Positions 1 through 6,895 of a DNA stretch of 9,788 nt are shown one piece after another. The stretch comes from an uncultured Clostridium sp. GTDB taxonomy: Bacteria; Bacillota; Clostridia; Clostridiales; Clostridiaceae. Numbering within the stretch: the stretch's first letter is position 1; each line of letters begins with the position of its first letter. Both the position numbers and the translations under genes were made by a program. The notes under the pieces are model-generated. The model made no database searches and was not told the DNA's origin. It saw only the letters and a list, made by a program, of their open reading frames with translations. The stretch lies in contig CAKVLD010000091.1 in the NCBI GenBank assembly GCA_934755305.1, forward strand, positions 1 through 9,788. The letters run 5' to 3'.

Positions 1-941
1 GTGTTGTTCAAGCTTTAAAGGAATATGCAGATATTGAAATGTATATAACAGGACCGCAAGATCAAATTGAAGCAGAACTTTCAAAATATGATTATCCTAA
101 AGATAGGGTGAAAGTAATAGATGCTAAAGAAGTTATTTCGACTAATGAGCATCCTGTTATGGCTTTAAGAAGAAAAAAAGATTCATCTATAGTAAAAGCG
201 TTAAATTTAGTGAAAAGTGGCGAATGTGAAGGAGTTATATCTGCTGGAAGTACAGGAGCTTTTTTAGCAGGATGTACTTTGATTGTAGGTAGAATTAAAG
301 GAGTGGAAAGACCAGCTTTATCACCAATTATGCCAGGTAGATATGGTAAGTTTATGGTTGTTGATAGTGGGGCGAATGTTGATTGTAAACCACAATATCT
401 TGTTCAATTTGCAAAGATGGGTAAGATATATTATGAATCTGTATTTGGAACAAAGAATACTTCAGTAGGGCTAGTTAATATTGGAGTTGAGGAAGAAAAA
501 GGAAATGAATTAACTAAAGCTACTTATCAGTTATTGAAAGAAGAAGACTTTAATTTCGTGGGTAATATTGAACCAAGAGATGTTCCAAAAGGTGAGGCTA
601 ATGTGCTAGTAACTGATGGATTTGTTGGAAATACAGTTTTAAAGATGTACGAAGGAAGTGCCTCTGCAATATTAGGGATGATAAAAGATACTATATATTC
701 ATCTTCAGTAATTTCTAAAATGGGAGCTTTATTATTAAAACCTGTAATAAAGAACTTAATGGTTAAATTTGATTATAAAGAAGTTGGAGGAGCACCGTTT
801 TTGGGTGTAAATGGTATTTGTATAAAAGCTCATGGTAGTTCTGATGGAAAGGCATTTAAGAATGCCATAAGACAAACAAAAATATTTAGCGATAAAGGAA
901 TATTAGATAAAATTAAAGCAGAAATAGAAAAAGAGAATTAG
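1..941 (+). CDS. plsX: PlsX, phosphate acyltransferase (5' end missing)
   Basis: PlsX makes acyl-phosphate from acyl-ACP and inorganic phosphate. This is the first step of the PlsX/PlsY route to phosphatidic acid, carried out by a peripheral membrane enzyme. The frame is open from base 3 (VVQALKEYADIEMYITG) with no stop before it, so the ATG at 39 is internal and the gene begins upstream of the window. About 20 N-terminal residues, including the usual AVDxMGGD segment, are missing, judged from the family length of about 330 residues. Conserved family segments are visible: GSTGAFLAG at about nt 246, DSGANVDCKP at 363-392, EEEKGNE near 490, and VTDGFVGNTVLK near 610. It ends with TAG at 939-941. 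The acpP gene follows after about 90 bases but has its own promoter. No convincing GC-rich terminator is seen after plsX, so read-through into acpP is possible. The identification is very secure. Confidence 0.97.
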   Translation, partial: VVQALKEYADIEMYITGPQDQIEAELSKYDYPKDRVKVIDAKEVISTNEHPVMALRRKKDSSIVKALNLVKSGECEGVISAGSTGAFLAGCTLIVGRIKGVERPALSPIMPGRYGKFMVVDSGANVDCKPQYLVQFAKMGKIYYESVFGTKNTSVGLVNIGVEEEKGNELTKATYQLLKEEDFNFVGNIEPRDVPKGEANVLVTDGFVGNTVLKMYEGSASAILGMIKDTIYSSSVISKMGALLLKPVIKNLMVKFDYKEVGGAPFLGVNGICIKAHGSSDGKAFKNAIRQTKIFSDKGILDKIKAEIEKEN

Positions 942-972
942 AGTTTAATTAATCTATTTTTTAAAAGTTATA

Positions 973-1001
973 TTGACGAATATATCTAGATATACTATTA
1001 T
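973..1001 (+). promoter_or_regulatory. Sigma-A type promoter for acpP
   Basis: A -35 hexamer TTGACG (973-978) and a -10 hexamer TATTAT (996-1001) are separated by exactly 17 bases. Both match the housekeeping consensus at five of six positions. Transcription would start near 1008, leaving a leader of about 24 bases before the acpP start. The promoter lies in the gap between plsX and acpP, so acyl carrier protein can be made independently of plsX. The spacer contains a perfect palindrome, listed separately. The call rests on hexamers and spacing only. Confidence 0.75.
981..994. promoter_or_regulatory. Perfect 14-bp palindrome in the acpP promoter spacer
   Basis: TATATCTAGATATA reads identically on both strands and fills most of the spacer between the -35 and -10 boxes of the acpP promoter. 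That is a typical place for a repressor operator. Fatty acid genes in Firmicutes are controlled by FapR (DeoR-like) or FabT (MarR-like) at palindromic sites, but this sequence does not clearly match the FapR consensus I know. In such AT-rich DNA a short palindrome can occur by chance, so the operator role is inference. Confidence 0.35.
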
Positions 1002-1018
1002 CTAATTGAAAGAACTTT

Positions 1019-1025
1019 GGAGGTG
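1019..1025 (+). promoter_or_regulatory. Ribosome binding site deciding the acpP start
   Basis: GGAGGTG lies just upstream of two consecutive ATG codons (1029 and 1032). An in-frame TTG at 1017 overlaps this site and so cannot be the start. Spacing favours the ATG at 1032, with the ATG at 1029 as the alternative. Confidence 0.8.
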
Positions 1026-1031
1026 GATATG

Positions 1032-1262
1032 ATGTTTGAAAAGATACAAGAAATTATTGCAGATAAATTAAGCGTTAACGTTGATGATATAACATTAGAG
1101 TCATCATTTATAGAAGATTTAAATGCAGATTCTTTAGATATTGTCGAACTTATAATGGCTTTAGAAGATGAATTAGAATTAGAAATTCCAGACGAAGATG
1201 TAGAAGGTTTCGTGACAGTTGGAGATGTTGTAAATTACGTAAAATCACATCACGAAGAATAA
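1032..1262 (+). CDS. acpP: Acyl carrier protein
   Basis: AcpP is the small acidic cytoplasmic carrier of growing acyl chains in type II fatty acid synthesis, and its acyl-ACP products are PlsX substrates. From the ATG at 1032 it has 76 residues, normal for the family, and begins MFEKIQEII. The signature EDLNADSLDIVEL is present; Ser34 of the DSL motif is the expected attachment site for 4'-phosphopantetheine. The protein is rich in Asp and Glu, with the expected helix II segment LIMALEDELELEIPD. The frame also extends to a TTG at 1017, rejected because it overlaps the ribosome binding site. The ATG at 1029 would add one methionine. The gene lies downstream of plsX and is followed four bases later by a strong terminator, so it is probably expressed largely as a short single-gene transcript, consistent with the high demand for ACP. 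Confidence 0.97.
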   Translation: MFEKIQEIIADKLSVNVDDITLESSFIEDLNADSLDIVELIMALEDELELEIPDEDVEGFVTVGDVVNYVKSHHEE

Positions 1263-1265
1263 TAT

Positions 1266-1296
1266 AATCCCGCGTGCAAAGCGGGATTTTCATTTT
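1266..1296 (+). terminator. Intrinsic terminator after acpP
   Basis: An 8-bp perfect stem pairs AATCCCGC (1266-1273) with GCGGGATT (1281-1288) around a 7-base loop. It is followed by a T-rich run (TTTTCATTTT). It starts four bases after the acpP stop codon. The GC-rich core stands out in this AT-rich region. The T tract is interrupted by CA, so some read-through into rnc is plausible. Confidence 0.88.
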
Positions 1297-1299
1297 GTT

Positions 1300-1349
1300 A
1301 GTCTATTCTTGAATTTGTTAGGGGGATTCTAAAAGTTGAAGAATAGACT
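1300..1349 (+). promoter_or_regulatory. Imperfect stem-loop in the rnc leader
   Basis: AGTCTATTCTT (1300-1310) pairs perfectly with AAGAATAGACT (1339-1349), giving 11 bp. After a G-G mismatch (1311/1338) the helix continues with 1312-1316 against 1333-1337, including one T-G wobble. The loop is about 16 bases and contains GGGGG. The stem ends three bases before the rnc ribosome binding site (about 1352-1360). There is no T run after it, so it is not a terminator. Placement in front of the RNase III gene suggests a possible autoregulatory cleavage site, as known for rnc of Escherichia coli. The pairing is visible; the role is inference. Confidence 0.5.
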
Positions 1350-1367
1350 TAAGAGGAGAGTAAAAAA

Positions 1368-2066
1368 ATGAGGAAGTTTAATTATGCTAAATTAGAAGAT
1401 TTAATAGGAATACAGTTTAGCAATGAAAATTTAATAAAAGTAGCATTGACGCATAGTTCTTATGCAAAACAATTTAAAGATGAATCCTATAATGAAAGAT
1501 TGGAGTTTTTAGGAGATTCGGTTTTGCAATTAAGTATTACTAAATATCTGTTTAGTAATTATAAAGAAAAGTCTGAGGGAGAACTTACAAAATTAAGAAG
1601 CTTAATAGTATGTGAAAACTCTCTTTATTCTATTGCAAAAAGATTACAATTGGGTAAGTTTATAAGAATGAGTAAAGGCGAAGAGTTAACAGGTGGTAGA
1701 GAAAGAAAGTCAATACAAGCTGATGCTGTAGAAGCACTTATAGCAGCAATATATTTAGATAAAGGTATTGATGTGGCTAATAATTTTATATTAAGAGAAT
1801 TTAAGAATGTAATAGATAAGGCTATAAAAAATAAGATTATTTTAGATTTTAAAACAAAGCTTCAAGAACATTTACAAATGAATGGTGAAGTTAATATAGA
1901 ATATGAATTAGTTAAATATGAAGGGCCACCACATTGTAGAAAATTCTATGTTGATGTACTGGTTTCTGGTAAAAAGTTAGGTGAAGGCTCAGGTTTTAGC
2001 AAAAAAGAAGCAGAACAAAATTCAGCAAAAGAAGCATTAATTAAATTGGAGGTTATTGATGAGTAA
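1368..2066 (+). CDS. rnc: Ribonuclease III
   Basis: RNase III cleaves double-stranded RNA, processing rRNA precursors (30S pre-rRNA, and scRNA in B. subtilis) and regulating some mRNAs in the cytoplasm. The protein has 232 residues, normal length. The nuclease domain carries the signature NERLEFLGDSVLQL at residues 42-55, with catalytic candidates Glu46 and Asp50. Asp119 and Glu122 in QADAVEALIAA complete the metal site. A double-stranded RNA-binding domain follows at about residues 160-230, ending in the GEGSGFSKKEAEQ helix region. The ATG at 1368 is preceded by AGAGGAGAG (1352-1360) at good spacing. The leader holds a long imperfect stem-loop just upstream. The last codons overlap the start of the radical SAM gene by eight bases, so the two are probably translationally coupled. 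No strong promoter is obvious between the acpP terminator and rnc; transcription may come from read-through. Confidence 0.97.
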   Translation: MRKFNYAKLEDLIGIQFSNENLIKVALTHSSYAKQFKDESYNERLEFLGDSVLQLSITKYLFSNYKEKSEGELTKLRSLIVCENSLYSIAKRLQLGKFIRMSKGEELTGGRERKSIQADAVEALIAAIYLDKGIDVANNFILREFKNVIDKAIKNKIILDFKTKLQEHLQMNGEVNIEYELVKYEGPPHCRKFYVDVLVSGKKLGEGSGFSKKEAEQNSAKEALIKLEVIDE

Positions 2067-3063
2067 AAGTTATTATATTATACCTATCTTTGTGCCTCAT
2101 GAGGGTTGTCCACATGATTGTGTGTTTTGTAATCAAGATAGAATAACTGGAGTGAAGGAAAAGGTTACAGCCAATACTGTATATAATATAGTTGATGAAT
2201 ACTTAAGTACAATAAATAGAGAAGATGCAACAATAGAAATTTCTTTCTTTGGAGGTACTTTTACTGGAATAAAGGAAGAGAAACAAAGAGAGCTTTTAAG
2301 TGTTGCTTTAGAATATAAAAATAAAGGTTTAATTGATAAGATTAGAATGTCTACAAGACCTGATTACATAAATAACTATATATTATCTTACTTAAAGGAA
2401 TATAAGGTAGATATAATAGAGCTGGGAGTGCAGTCTTTAGATGATGAAGTGTTAATAGCAGCAGGTAGAGGTCATACATCAAAAGATGTTGAAATAGCCT
2501 CAAATCTTATTAAGGAATATGGGATAACATTAGGTCATCAAATAATGCCAGGGTTACCTAAAGATACTTTTGAAAAGGATATTTTAACTGTGAAAAAATC
2601 TTTGGAAATGAAACCAGATATATGTAGGTTATATCCCTCCCTTGTAATAAAGGATACACCTATGGAGATTATGTATAATAGGGGAACGTATATCCCTTAT
2701 ACTTTAGATGAAGCAGTAGAAATATGCAAGAAACTATATAAAATGTATACTGAAAAAAATGTGAATGTTATTAGAATAGGTCTTCAACCTACTGATGAAA
2801 TTGCAGAAGGTAAGGATGTGGTGGCAGGACCGTTCCATCCAGCTTTCAGAGAGTTAGTAGAAGGAAGTATATTAGCTGATAAAGTACGTGAAGAACTTAA
2901 GTCTCCTTGTAAAGGCATCATAAAAATAAACAATAGAGATATAAGTAAGCTTTATGCTAACAAGAAATATTATTTTAATAAACTCTTAAGAGAGGGTTAT
3001 GAATTAAAAGTAAATGCTACTTGTGATATACCAAGAGGCACTATTATAGTGGAAAGATTATAG
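2059..3063 (+). CDS. Elp3-like radical SAM protein without acetyltransferase domain
   Basis: This 334-residue protein has the radical SAM cluster motif CPHDCVFC, with Cys17, Cys21 and Cys24 expected to bind a [4Fe-4S] cluster. A glycine-rich FFGGTFTG segment at 63-70 corresponds to the SAM-binding GGE-type motif. Later conserved segments are ELGVQSLDDEVL, RLYPSLVIKDTPMEIMY (near residue 199) and VIRIGLQPT (237-245). These resemble the radical SAM half of Elp3 (COG1243 type). The C-terminal histone acetyltransferase-like domain of archaeal and eukaryotic Elp3 is absent, so wobble-uridine carboxymethylation cannot simply be assumed. The substrate is unknown. The ATG at 2059 is preferred over the TTG at 2056, with GGAGG at 2048-2052 inside the end of rnc. 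The start overlaps the rnc stop by eight bases, indicating co-expression with RNase III. A terminator follows after 14 bases. Fold is confident; function is not. Confidence 0.9.
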   Translation: MSKSYYIIPIFVPHEGCPHDCVFCNQDRITGVKEKVTANTVYNIVDEYLSTINREDATIEISFFGGTFTGIKEEKQRELLSVALEYKNKGLIDKIRMSTRPDYINNYILSYLKEYKVDIIELGVQSLDDEVLIAAGRGHTSKDVEIASNLIKEYGITLGHQIMPGLPKDTFEKDILTVKKSLEMKPDICRLYPSLVIKDTPMEIMYNRGTYIPYTLDEAVEICKKLYKMYTEKNVNVIRIGLQPTDEIAEGKDVVAGPFHPAFRELVEGSILADKVREELKSPCKGIIKINNRDISKLYANKKYYFNKLLREGYELKVNATCDIPRGTIIVERL

Positions 3064-3077
3064 TGATTTAAGATTTG

Positions 3078-3125
3078 AGCTGCTTAAAATAATTTTTAAA
3101 TTATTTTAGGTGGCTTTTATTTTTG
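3078..3125 (+). terminator. Intrinsic terminator after the radical SAM gene
   Basis: A long hairpin pairs 3078-3094 with 3099-3115. It has 17 positions, with three G-T wobbles in the basal half and an all-AT apical half (TAAAATAATT against AATTATTTTA). It is followed by TTTTATTTTTG. It begins 14 bases after the radical SAM stop codon and separates the rnc unit from the smc unit. Confidence 0.8.
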
Positions 3126-3154
3126 TATAAGAAATTTTTTCCTAGAGTTAAGAA

Positions 3155-3183
3155 TTGAAAATAATATAATTTTACTATAAACT
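3155..3183 (+). promoter_or_regulatory. Probable promoter of the miniprotein-smc-ftsY unit
   Basis: TTGAAA (3155-3160) can serve as -35. Possible -10 boxes are TAAACT (3178-3183, 17-base spacer) and TATAAA (3176-3181, 15-base spacer). A separate TATAAT at 3165-3170 has no good -35. A promoter is expected here because a terminator lies just upstream. Start of transcription would be near 3189, giving a leader of about 20 bases before the 31-codon gene. The hexamer pairing is moderately convincing. Confidence 0.5.
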
Positions 3184-3209
3184 TAGAATATAAGAATGGA
3201 GTGATTAAA

Positions 3210-3305
3210 GTGAGAAAGAAAACAAGAGACAAGGTGACATATATCCTTGCTATTATAATGTTAATTATTTTTATAGCTGGAATGATTCCAAATATATTTT
3301 TTTAA
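3210..3305 (+). CDS. 31-residue single-pass membrane miniprotein
   Basis: A GTG-initiated frame of 31 codons ends with TAA at 3303-3305. It has a good ribosome binding site GGAGTG (3198-3203) six bases before the start. The product begins MRKKTRDKV, a highly basic N-terminus, followed by a hydrophobic stretch YILAIIMLIIFIAGMI (residues 11-26) and a short tail PNIFF. This is the shape of a single transmembrane helix with the basic end expected in the cytoplasm by the positive-inside rule. The gene sits after a terminator and a likely promoter, and 16 bases before the smc start, so it probably heads the smc-ftsY transcript. Size and layout recall Firmicute miniproteins such as the DUF4044 family or Prli42, the stressosome anchor of Listeria, but I cannot confirm membership. 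Coding status is supported by the ribosome binding site, codon pattern and position; function is unknown. Confidence 0.72.
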   Translation: MRKKTRDKVTYILAIIMLIIFIAGMIPNIFF

Positions 3306-3307
3306 AT

Positions 3308-3313
3308 AAGGAG
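3308..3313 (+). promoter_or_regulatory. Ribosome binding site deciding the smc start
   Basis: AAGGAG lies eight bases upstream of the TTG at 3322. The in-frame GTG at 3313 shares its first base with this site and therefore cannot be the start. The site lies just after the stop codon of the miniprotein gene, so translational coupling is possible. Confidence 0.8.
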
Positions 3314-3321
3314 TGAATGGT

Positions 3322-6300
3322 TTGTTTTTAAAATCTCTTGAAATTAGAGGCTTTAAATCTTTTGCAGACAAGACAGAGTTAAAGTTTAAAAAAGGTGTAA
3401 CAGCAGTTGTTGGACCTAATGGAAGTGGAAAGAGTAATATATCTGACTCTGTAAGATGGGTTTTAGGAGAGCAAAGCGTAAAAACATTGAGAGGAGGAAA
3501 GATGGAAGATGTTATTTTTGCAGGTACACAATTTAGAAAGCCTGTAGGACTAGCACAAGTGTCTCTAACTCTTGATAATGAAGATGGGAGTCTTTCTACT
3601 GAGTATAATGAAGTAACTATATCTAGAAGAATATTTAGATCAGGTGAAACTGAGTATTTGATAAATGGTACAAAATGTAGACTTAAGGATATTACTCAAT
3701 TGTTCATGGATACTGGGATAGGTAAAGAAGGGTATTCATTAATAGGACAAGGAAAGATAGAAGCTATCTTAAGTGGTAAGCCTGAAGAAAGGAGATCTCT
3801 TCTTGAAGAAGCTGCTGGTATAGTTAAATATAAATCTAGAAAAGAAGAAGCGGAGAAAAAGTTAAGTAATACAGATAACAATCTTGTCAGAATAAGAGAT
3901 ATTATATCAACTTATGAAGAAAGATTAGAACCATTAAGAATAGAAAGAGAAAAGGCTTTAAAGTATAAAGAAATAGCGGATGATTTAAAGGAAAAAGAAG
4001 TTTCTATATTAGTTCACAATATAAACAATATAGAAAGTACTTTAGAGACTTTTGTTAAGGATGTAACCTTTAGGGAAGAGGATTTAAATAGAAAGAAGAA
4101 AAGACTTTTAGAAGATAAGGAAGCTTTAAGGATTCTAGAGTCTAAGATAGAAGGTTTAAATAGAAAAAATTCTGAAGATAGAGGAGAATTTTATAGTAAA
4201 AAAGAAGAGATTTCTAATATAACAAATGATATAGAAATTTATAAAGAAAGAATAAAAAATACTAATTCATTAATAGAAAAAAATTATATTTCTATAGAAG
4301 AAGTTAAGAAAAAGATATCTTCTTTTGAAGAGGAATTGGTTATTGCAAAAAGTGAATTAGAACTTAAAGTTAGGGAGCAAAAAGATAAAGAAGATGAAAT
4401 AAAGCAGTTAGAGTATAATAGTTCTGACTCTTTAGAAAAAATATTAAAGTTTGAAGATACTATAAAAAAATTACAAAATGAAGAGTTGGAATTATTAAGA
4501 GGTAATTCAGAAATAACTAATAGTATTGCGTTAATTGAAAATGATTTAAAAGTAAAAAAAGAAAAAATTGAATTAACAAAGGTATCATTAGTATCTAGTG
4601 AAGGAAATGTTAAGATAAATTTTGCAACTTTAGAAGGATTAAAGAAAAAGCTAGAAAGTACTAGAGAAGAAGTTAAAAATCTAGAAATTAAAATTTTAGA
4701 TAGAAAGAAAAAAATTACTTCTGTAAATGGTAATATTTCTAGAAAAGATAATGAAATAAGAGTTGTTAATAAAAAAATTAATGAAATTGAAGCTAGTAAA
4801 AATATTTTATCTAATTTAGAAAAGCATTATGAAGGATATAATAGATCAGTAAAAATTCTTATGGAAAGAATAGATAAAAATATGACTCCTAATGCAGAAG
4901 GAACTAAAGTTGTAGGAGAAATATTTAAAGTTGATAAAGAATATGAAACTGCAATAGAAATTGCTTTAGGTGCTGGAATATCTAATATTATTACTGAAAA
5001 TGAAAAAATAGCTAAGGATTTAATTAATTATTTAAAGAAAAATAACTTGGGTAGAGCGACTTTTCTTCCTTTAAACAACATAAGAGGAAATAAGCTAAAT
5101 GTAGATAATAGTATAAAATCTATGGATGGATATATTGGAATAGCTGCAGAAATTATTACTTATCCAGAAAAATATGAAAAAGCAATAAATAACCTTTTAG
5201 GAAGAACTATAGTTGCTAAAGATATGGATTCTGCTTTATCTATATCAAGAAAAGGAAATAATAATTATCGAATAGTAACTTTATCAGGTGAAATAATAGC
5301 GCCAGGGGGAGCTTTAACTGGTGGTAGTATACATGGTAAGAATAATAATATCCTTGGAAGAAAAAGAGAAATTGAGGAGCTAGGCAAAAAGCTTCAAGAA
5401 AAGAATGAGGAAATTAAAAAGCTTATTGAAGAGTCTAGATTGTTAAAAGAAGAATTTAAGTCTTTAGATGAAGAAAATTTAAATGACAGAGATGAAATAC
5501 ATTCTAAAAATATAGAAATTGCTAAAAATGAAAGTGAAATAGTTGCATTAAAAAATGAAACTGAAAAGTTAAGTCATAGTATTGATGTTACAAAAAATGA
5601 AATCAAGAAAAATGAATCAGAAATAGAACATTTAAAGAAAGTGTTAAGGGAAAAGGAATTAGAGCTTAATATTATAGAAAAACAAAAGAATGTTAATAAG
5701 AAAAAGAATTTAGAAGTTGATAATCTTTTAAAGGAGTCTAGAATTAAGGTGGATTCAGCTAGAGAAAAGTTGACTGAATTGAAGGTTAATAAAGCTGCTA
5801 TTGATGAGATATTATTAAGTAAGACTAATGATGTTTCAAGGTTAGAAGACTCTATTTTTGAAAATAATTTAAAGGTGGAAGAATTAAATACAGAAAATGA
5901 AACTAATAAAAATGTAGTTAATGAATTAGAAAATAATATTATTAATAAAGGTGAAGCTATAAAAGCTTTAGAACTTAGAATCGAAGCTTTAGAAGAAGGT
6001 TTTAAAGAAGATGAAGTTAAAAAAGAAAGACTTAAAGAAGAATTTAGAATAAAAGATAGCAAGATTGCAGAAATTTCGGATATAATAAGCAAAGAGGAAA
6101 GTGACCTTAATAAAAAAGAAATACAAAAAGCTAAAAGTGAAATGGAAAAGGAAAGTCTTTATACTAAATTAAATGAAGAATTGGATTTAACTTTAGCAGA
6201 AGCTAAGGAAATAGCTGTAGATGTTGATGATGTGGATAAATTTAAAGAATCTATTACTTCGTTAAAAAAGAGAGTTTCTGCTTTAGGTGTAGTAAATCTT

Positions 6301-6876
6301 GCAGCTATAGAAGAATATGAAGAAATAAAAGAAAAATATGAATTTATGTTCTCTCAAGAACAAGATTTAGAAAAGGCTAAGGGTGAACTTGTTGAAGTAA
6401 TTAGTGAAATGACTGAAAAGATGAAGGTTTTATTTAAGGAAAACTTCAAGATTCTAAATAGAAACTTTAATGAAACCTTTGTAGATTTATTTAAAGGTGG
6501 TAGTGCAGAGCTTATATTATCAGAGGGTGATGAACTTACTGCTAATATAGATATAAATGTTGAGCCGCCAGGTAAGAAGCTCCAAAATATAAATTTAATG
6601 TCTGGTGGGGAAAAAGTTTTATCGGCAATTGCATTATTATTTGCTATATTAAAGATGAAGCCAACACCATTCTGTATATTAGATGAAATTGAAGCAGCCC
6701 TAGATGATGCTAATGTTTATAGATATGCAGAATTCTTAAAGGAATTTTCTAAAGATATTCAATTTATAGTAATTACACACAGAAAGGGAACTATGGAAGC
6801 TAGTGATGTTATGTATGGAGTTACTATGGAGGAAAAAGGTATATCTAAAGTTGTTTCAGTAGATTTAACAAAATAA
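3322..6876 (+). CDS. smc: Chromosome condensation ATPase SMC
   Basis: SMC forms the ATP-driven ring that, with ScpA and ScpB, condenses and segregates the chromosome. Starting at TTG 3322 the product has 1184 residues, standard for Firmicutes, and begins with the family N-terminus MFLKSLEIRGFKSFADKT. Walker A is GPNGSGKSN at 31-39, and the Q-loop glutamine is Gln143 in GQGKIEAIL. Long Lys/Glu-rich coiled-coil arms run from about 170-510 and 675-1020. The hinge lies between, at about 525-670, with GGALTGGS at its end. The C-terminal head has the ABC signature LMSGGEKVLS (Ser1094), Walker B FCILDEIEAALDD with Glu1122, and the H-loop histidine His1153. The frame extends to a GTG at 3313, but that overlaps the ribosome binding site. 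The ftsY start follows 19 bases after the stop, so the two are cotranscribed. scpA and scpB are not in the window. Confidence 0.98.
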   Translation: MFLKSLEIRGFKSFADKTELKFKKGVTAVVGPNGSGKSNISDSVRWVLGEQSVKTLRGGKMEDVIFAGTQFRKPVGLAQVSLTLDNEDGSLSTEYNEVTISRRIFRSGETEYLINGTKCRLKDITQLFMDTGIGKEGYSLIGQGKIEAILSGKPEERRSLLEEAAGIVKYKSRKEEAEKKLSNTDNNLVRIRDIISTYEERLEPLRIEREKALKYKEIADDLKEKEVSILVHNINNIESTLETFVKDVTFREEDLNRKKKRLLEDKEALRILESKIEGLNRKNSEDRGEFYSKKEEISNITNDIEIYKERIKNTNSLIEKNYISIEEVKKKISSFEEELVIAKSELELKVREQKDKEDEIKQLEYNSSDSLEKILKFEDTIKKLQNEELELLRGNSEITNSIALIENDLKVKKEKIELTKVSLVSSEGNVKINFATLEGLKKKLESTREEVKNLEIKILDRKKKITSVNGNISRKDNEIRVVNKKINEIEASKNILSNLEKHYEGYNRSVKILMERIDKNMTPNAEGTKVVGEIFKVDKEYETAIEIALGAGISNIITENEKIAKDLINYLKKNNLGRATFLPLNNIRGNKLNVDNSIKSMDGYIGIAAEIITYPEKYEKAINNLLGRTIVAKDMDSALSISRKGNNNYRIVTLSGEIIAPGGALTGGSIHGKNNNILGRKREIEELGKKLQEKNEEIKKLIEESRLLKEEFKSLDEENLNDRDEIHSKNIEIAKNESEIVALKNETEKLSHSIDVTKNEIKKNESEIEHLKKVLREKELELNIIEKQKNVNKKKNLEVDNLLKESRIKVDSAREKLTELKVNKAAIDEILLSKTNDVSRLEDSIFENNLKVEELNTENETNKNVVNELENNIINKGEAIKALELRIEALEEGFKEDEVKKERLKEEFRIKDSKIAEISDIISKEESDLNKKEIQKAKSEMEKESLYTKLNEELDLTLAEAKEIAVDVDDVDKFKESITSLKKRVSALGVVNLAAIEEYEEIKEKYEFMFSQEQDLEKAKGELVEVISEMTEKMKVLFKENFKILNRNFNETFVDLFKGGSAELILSEGDELTANIDINVEPPGKKLQNINLMSGGEKVLSAIALLFAILKMKPTPFCILDEIEAALDDANVYRYAEFLKEFSKDIQFIVITHRKGTMEASDVMYGVTMEEKGISKVVSVDLTK

Positions 6877-6895
6877 AGTAGTGGGAGGAAAAAAT

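Noticed and set aside
939..962. Possible terminator after plsX (TAGA...TCTA followed by a T run)
   Set aside because: The stem is only four AT-rich pairs around an AT-rich loop, too weak to call in this base composition.
3064..3321. Riboswitch or structured RNA in the gap before smc
   Set aside because: Apart from the terminator hairpin, likely promoter and 31-codon gene, no further conserved-looking pairing was seen.
3696..3881. 61-codon open frame on the minus strand inside smc
   Set aside because: It lies antisense to the conserved Q-loop region of the SMC head, with no supporting homology or context.
5574..6092. 172-codon open frame on the minus strand inside smc
   Set aside because: It is the antisense of the Lys/Glu-rich coiled coil, giving a Ser/Leu/Phe-rich low-complexity translation with no recognisable family. 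The smc frame is intact and conserved.
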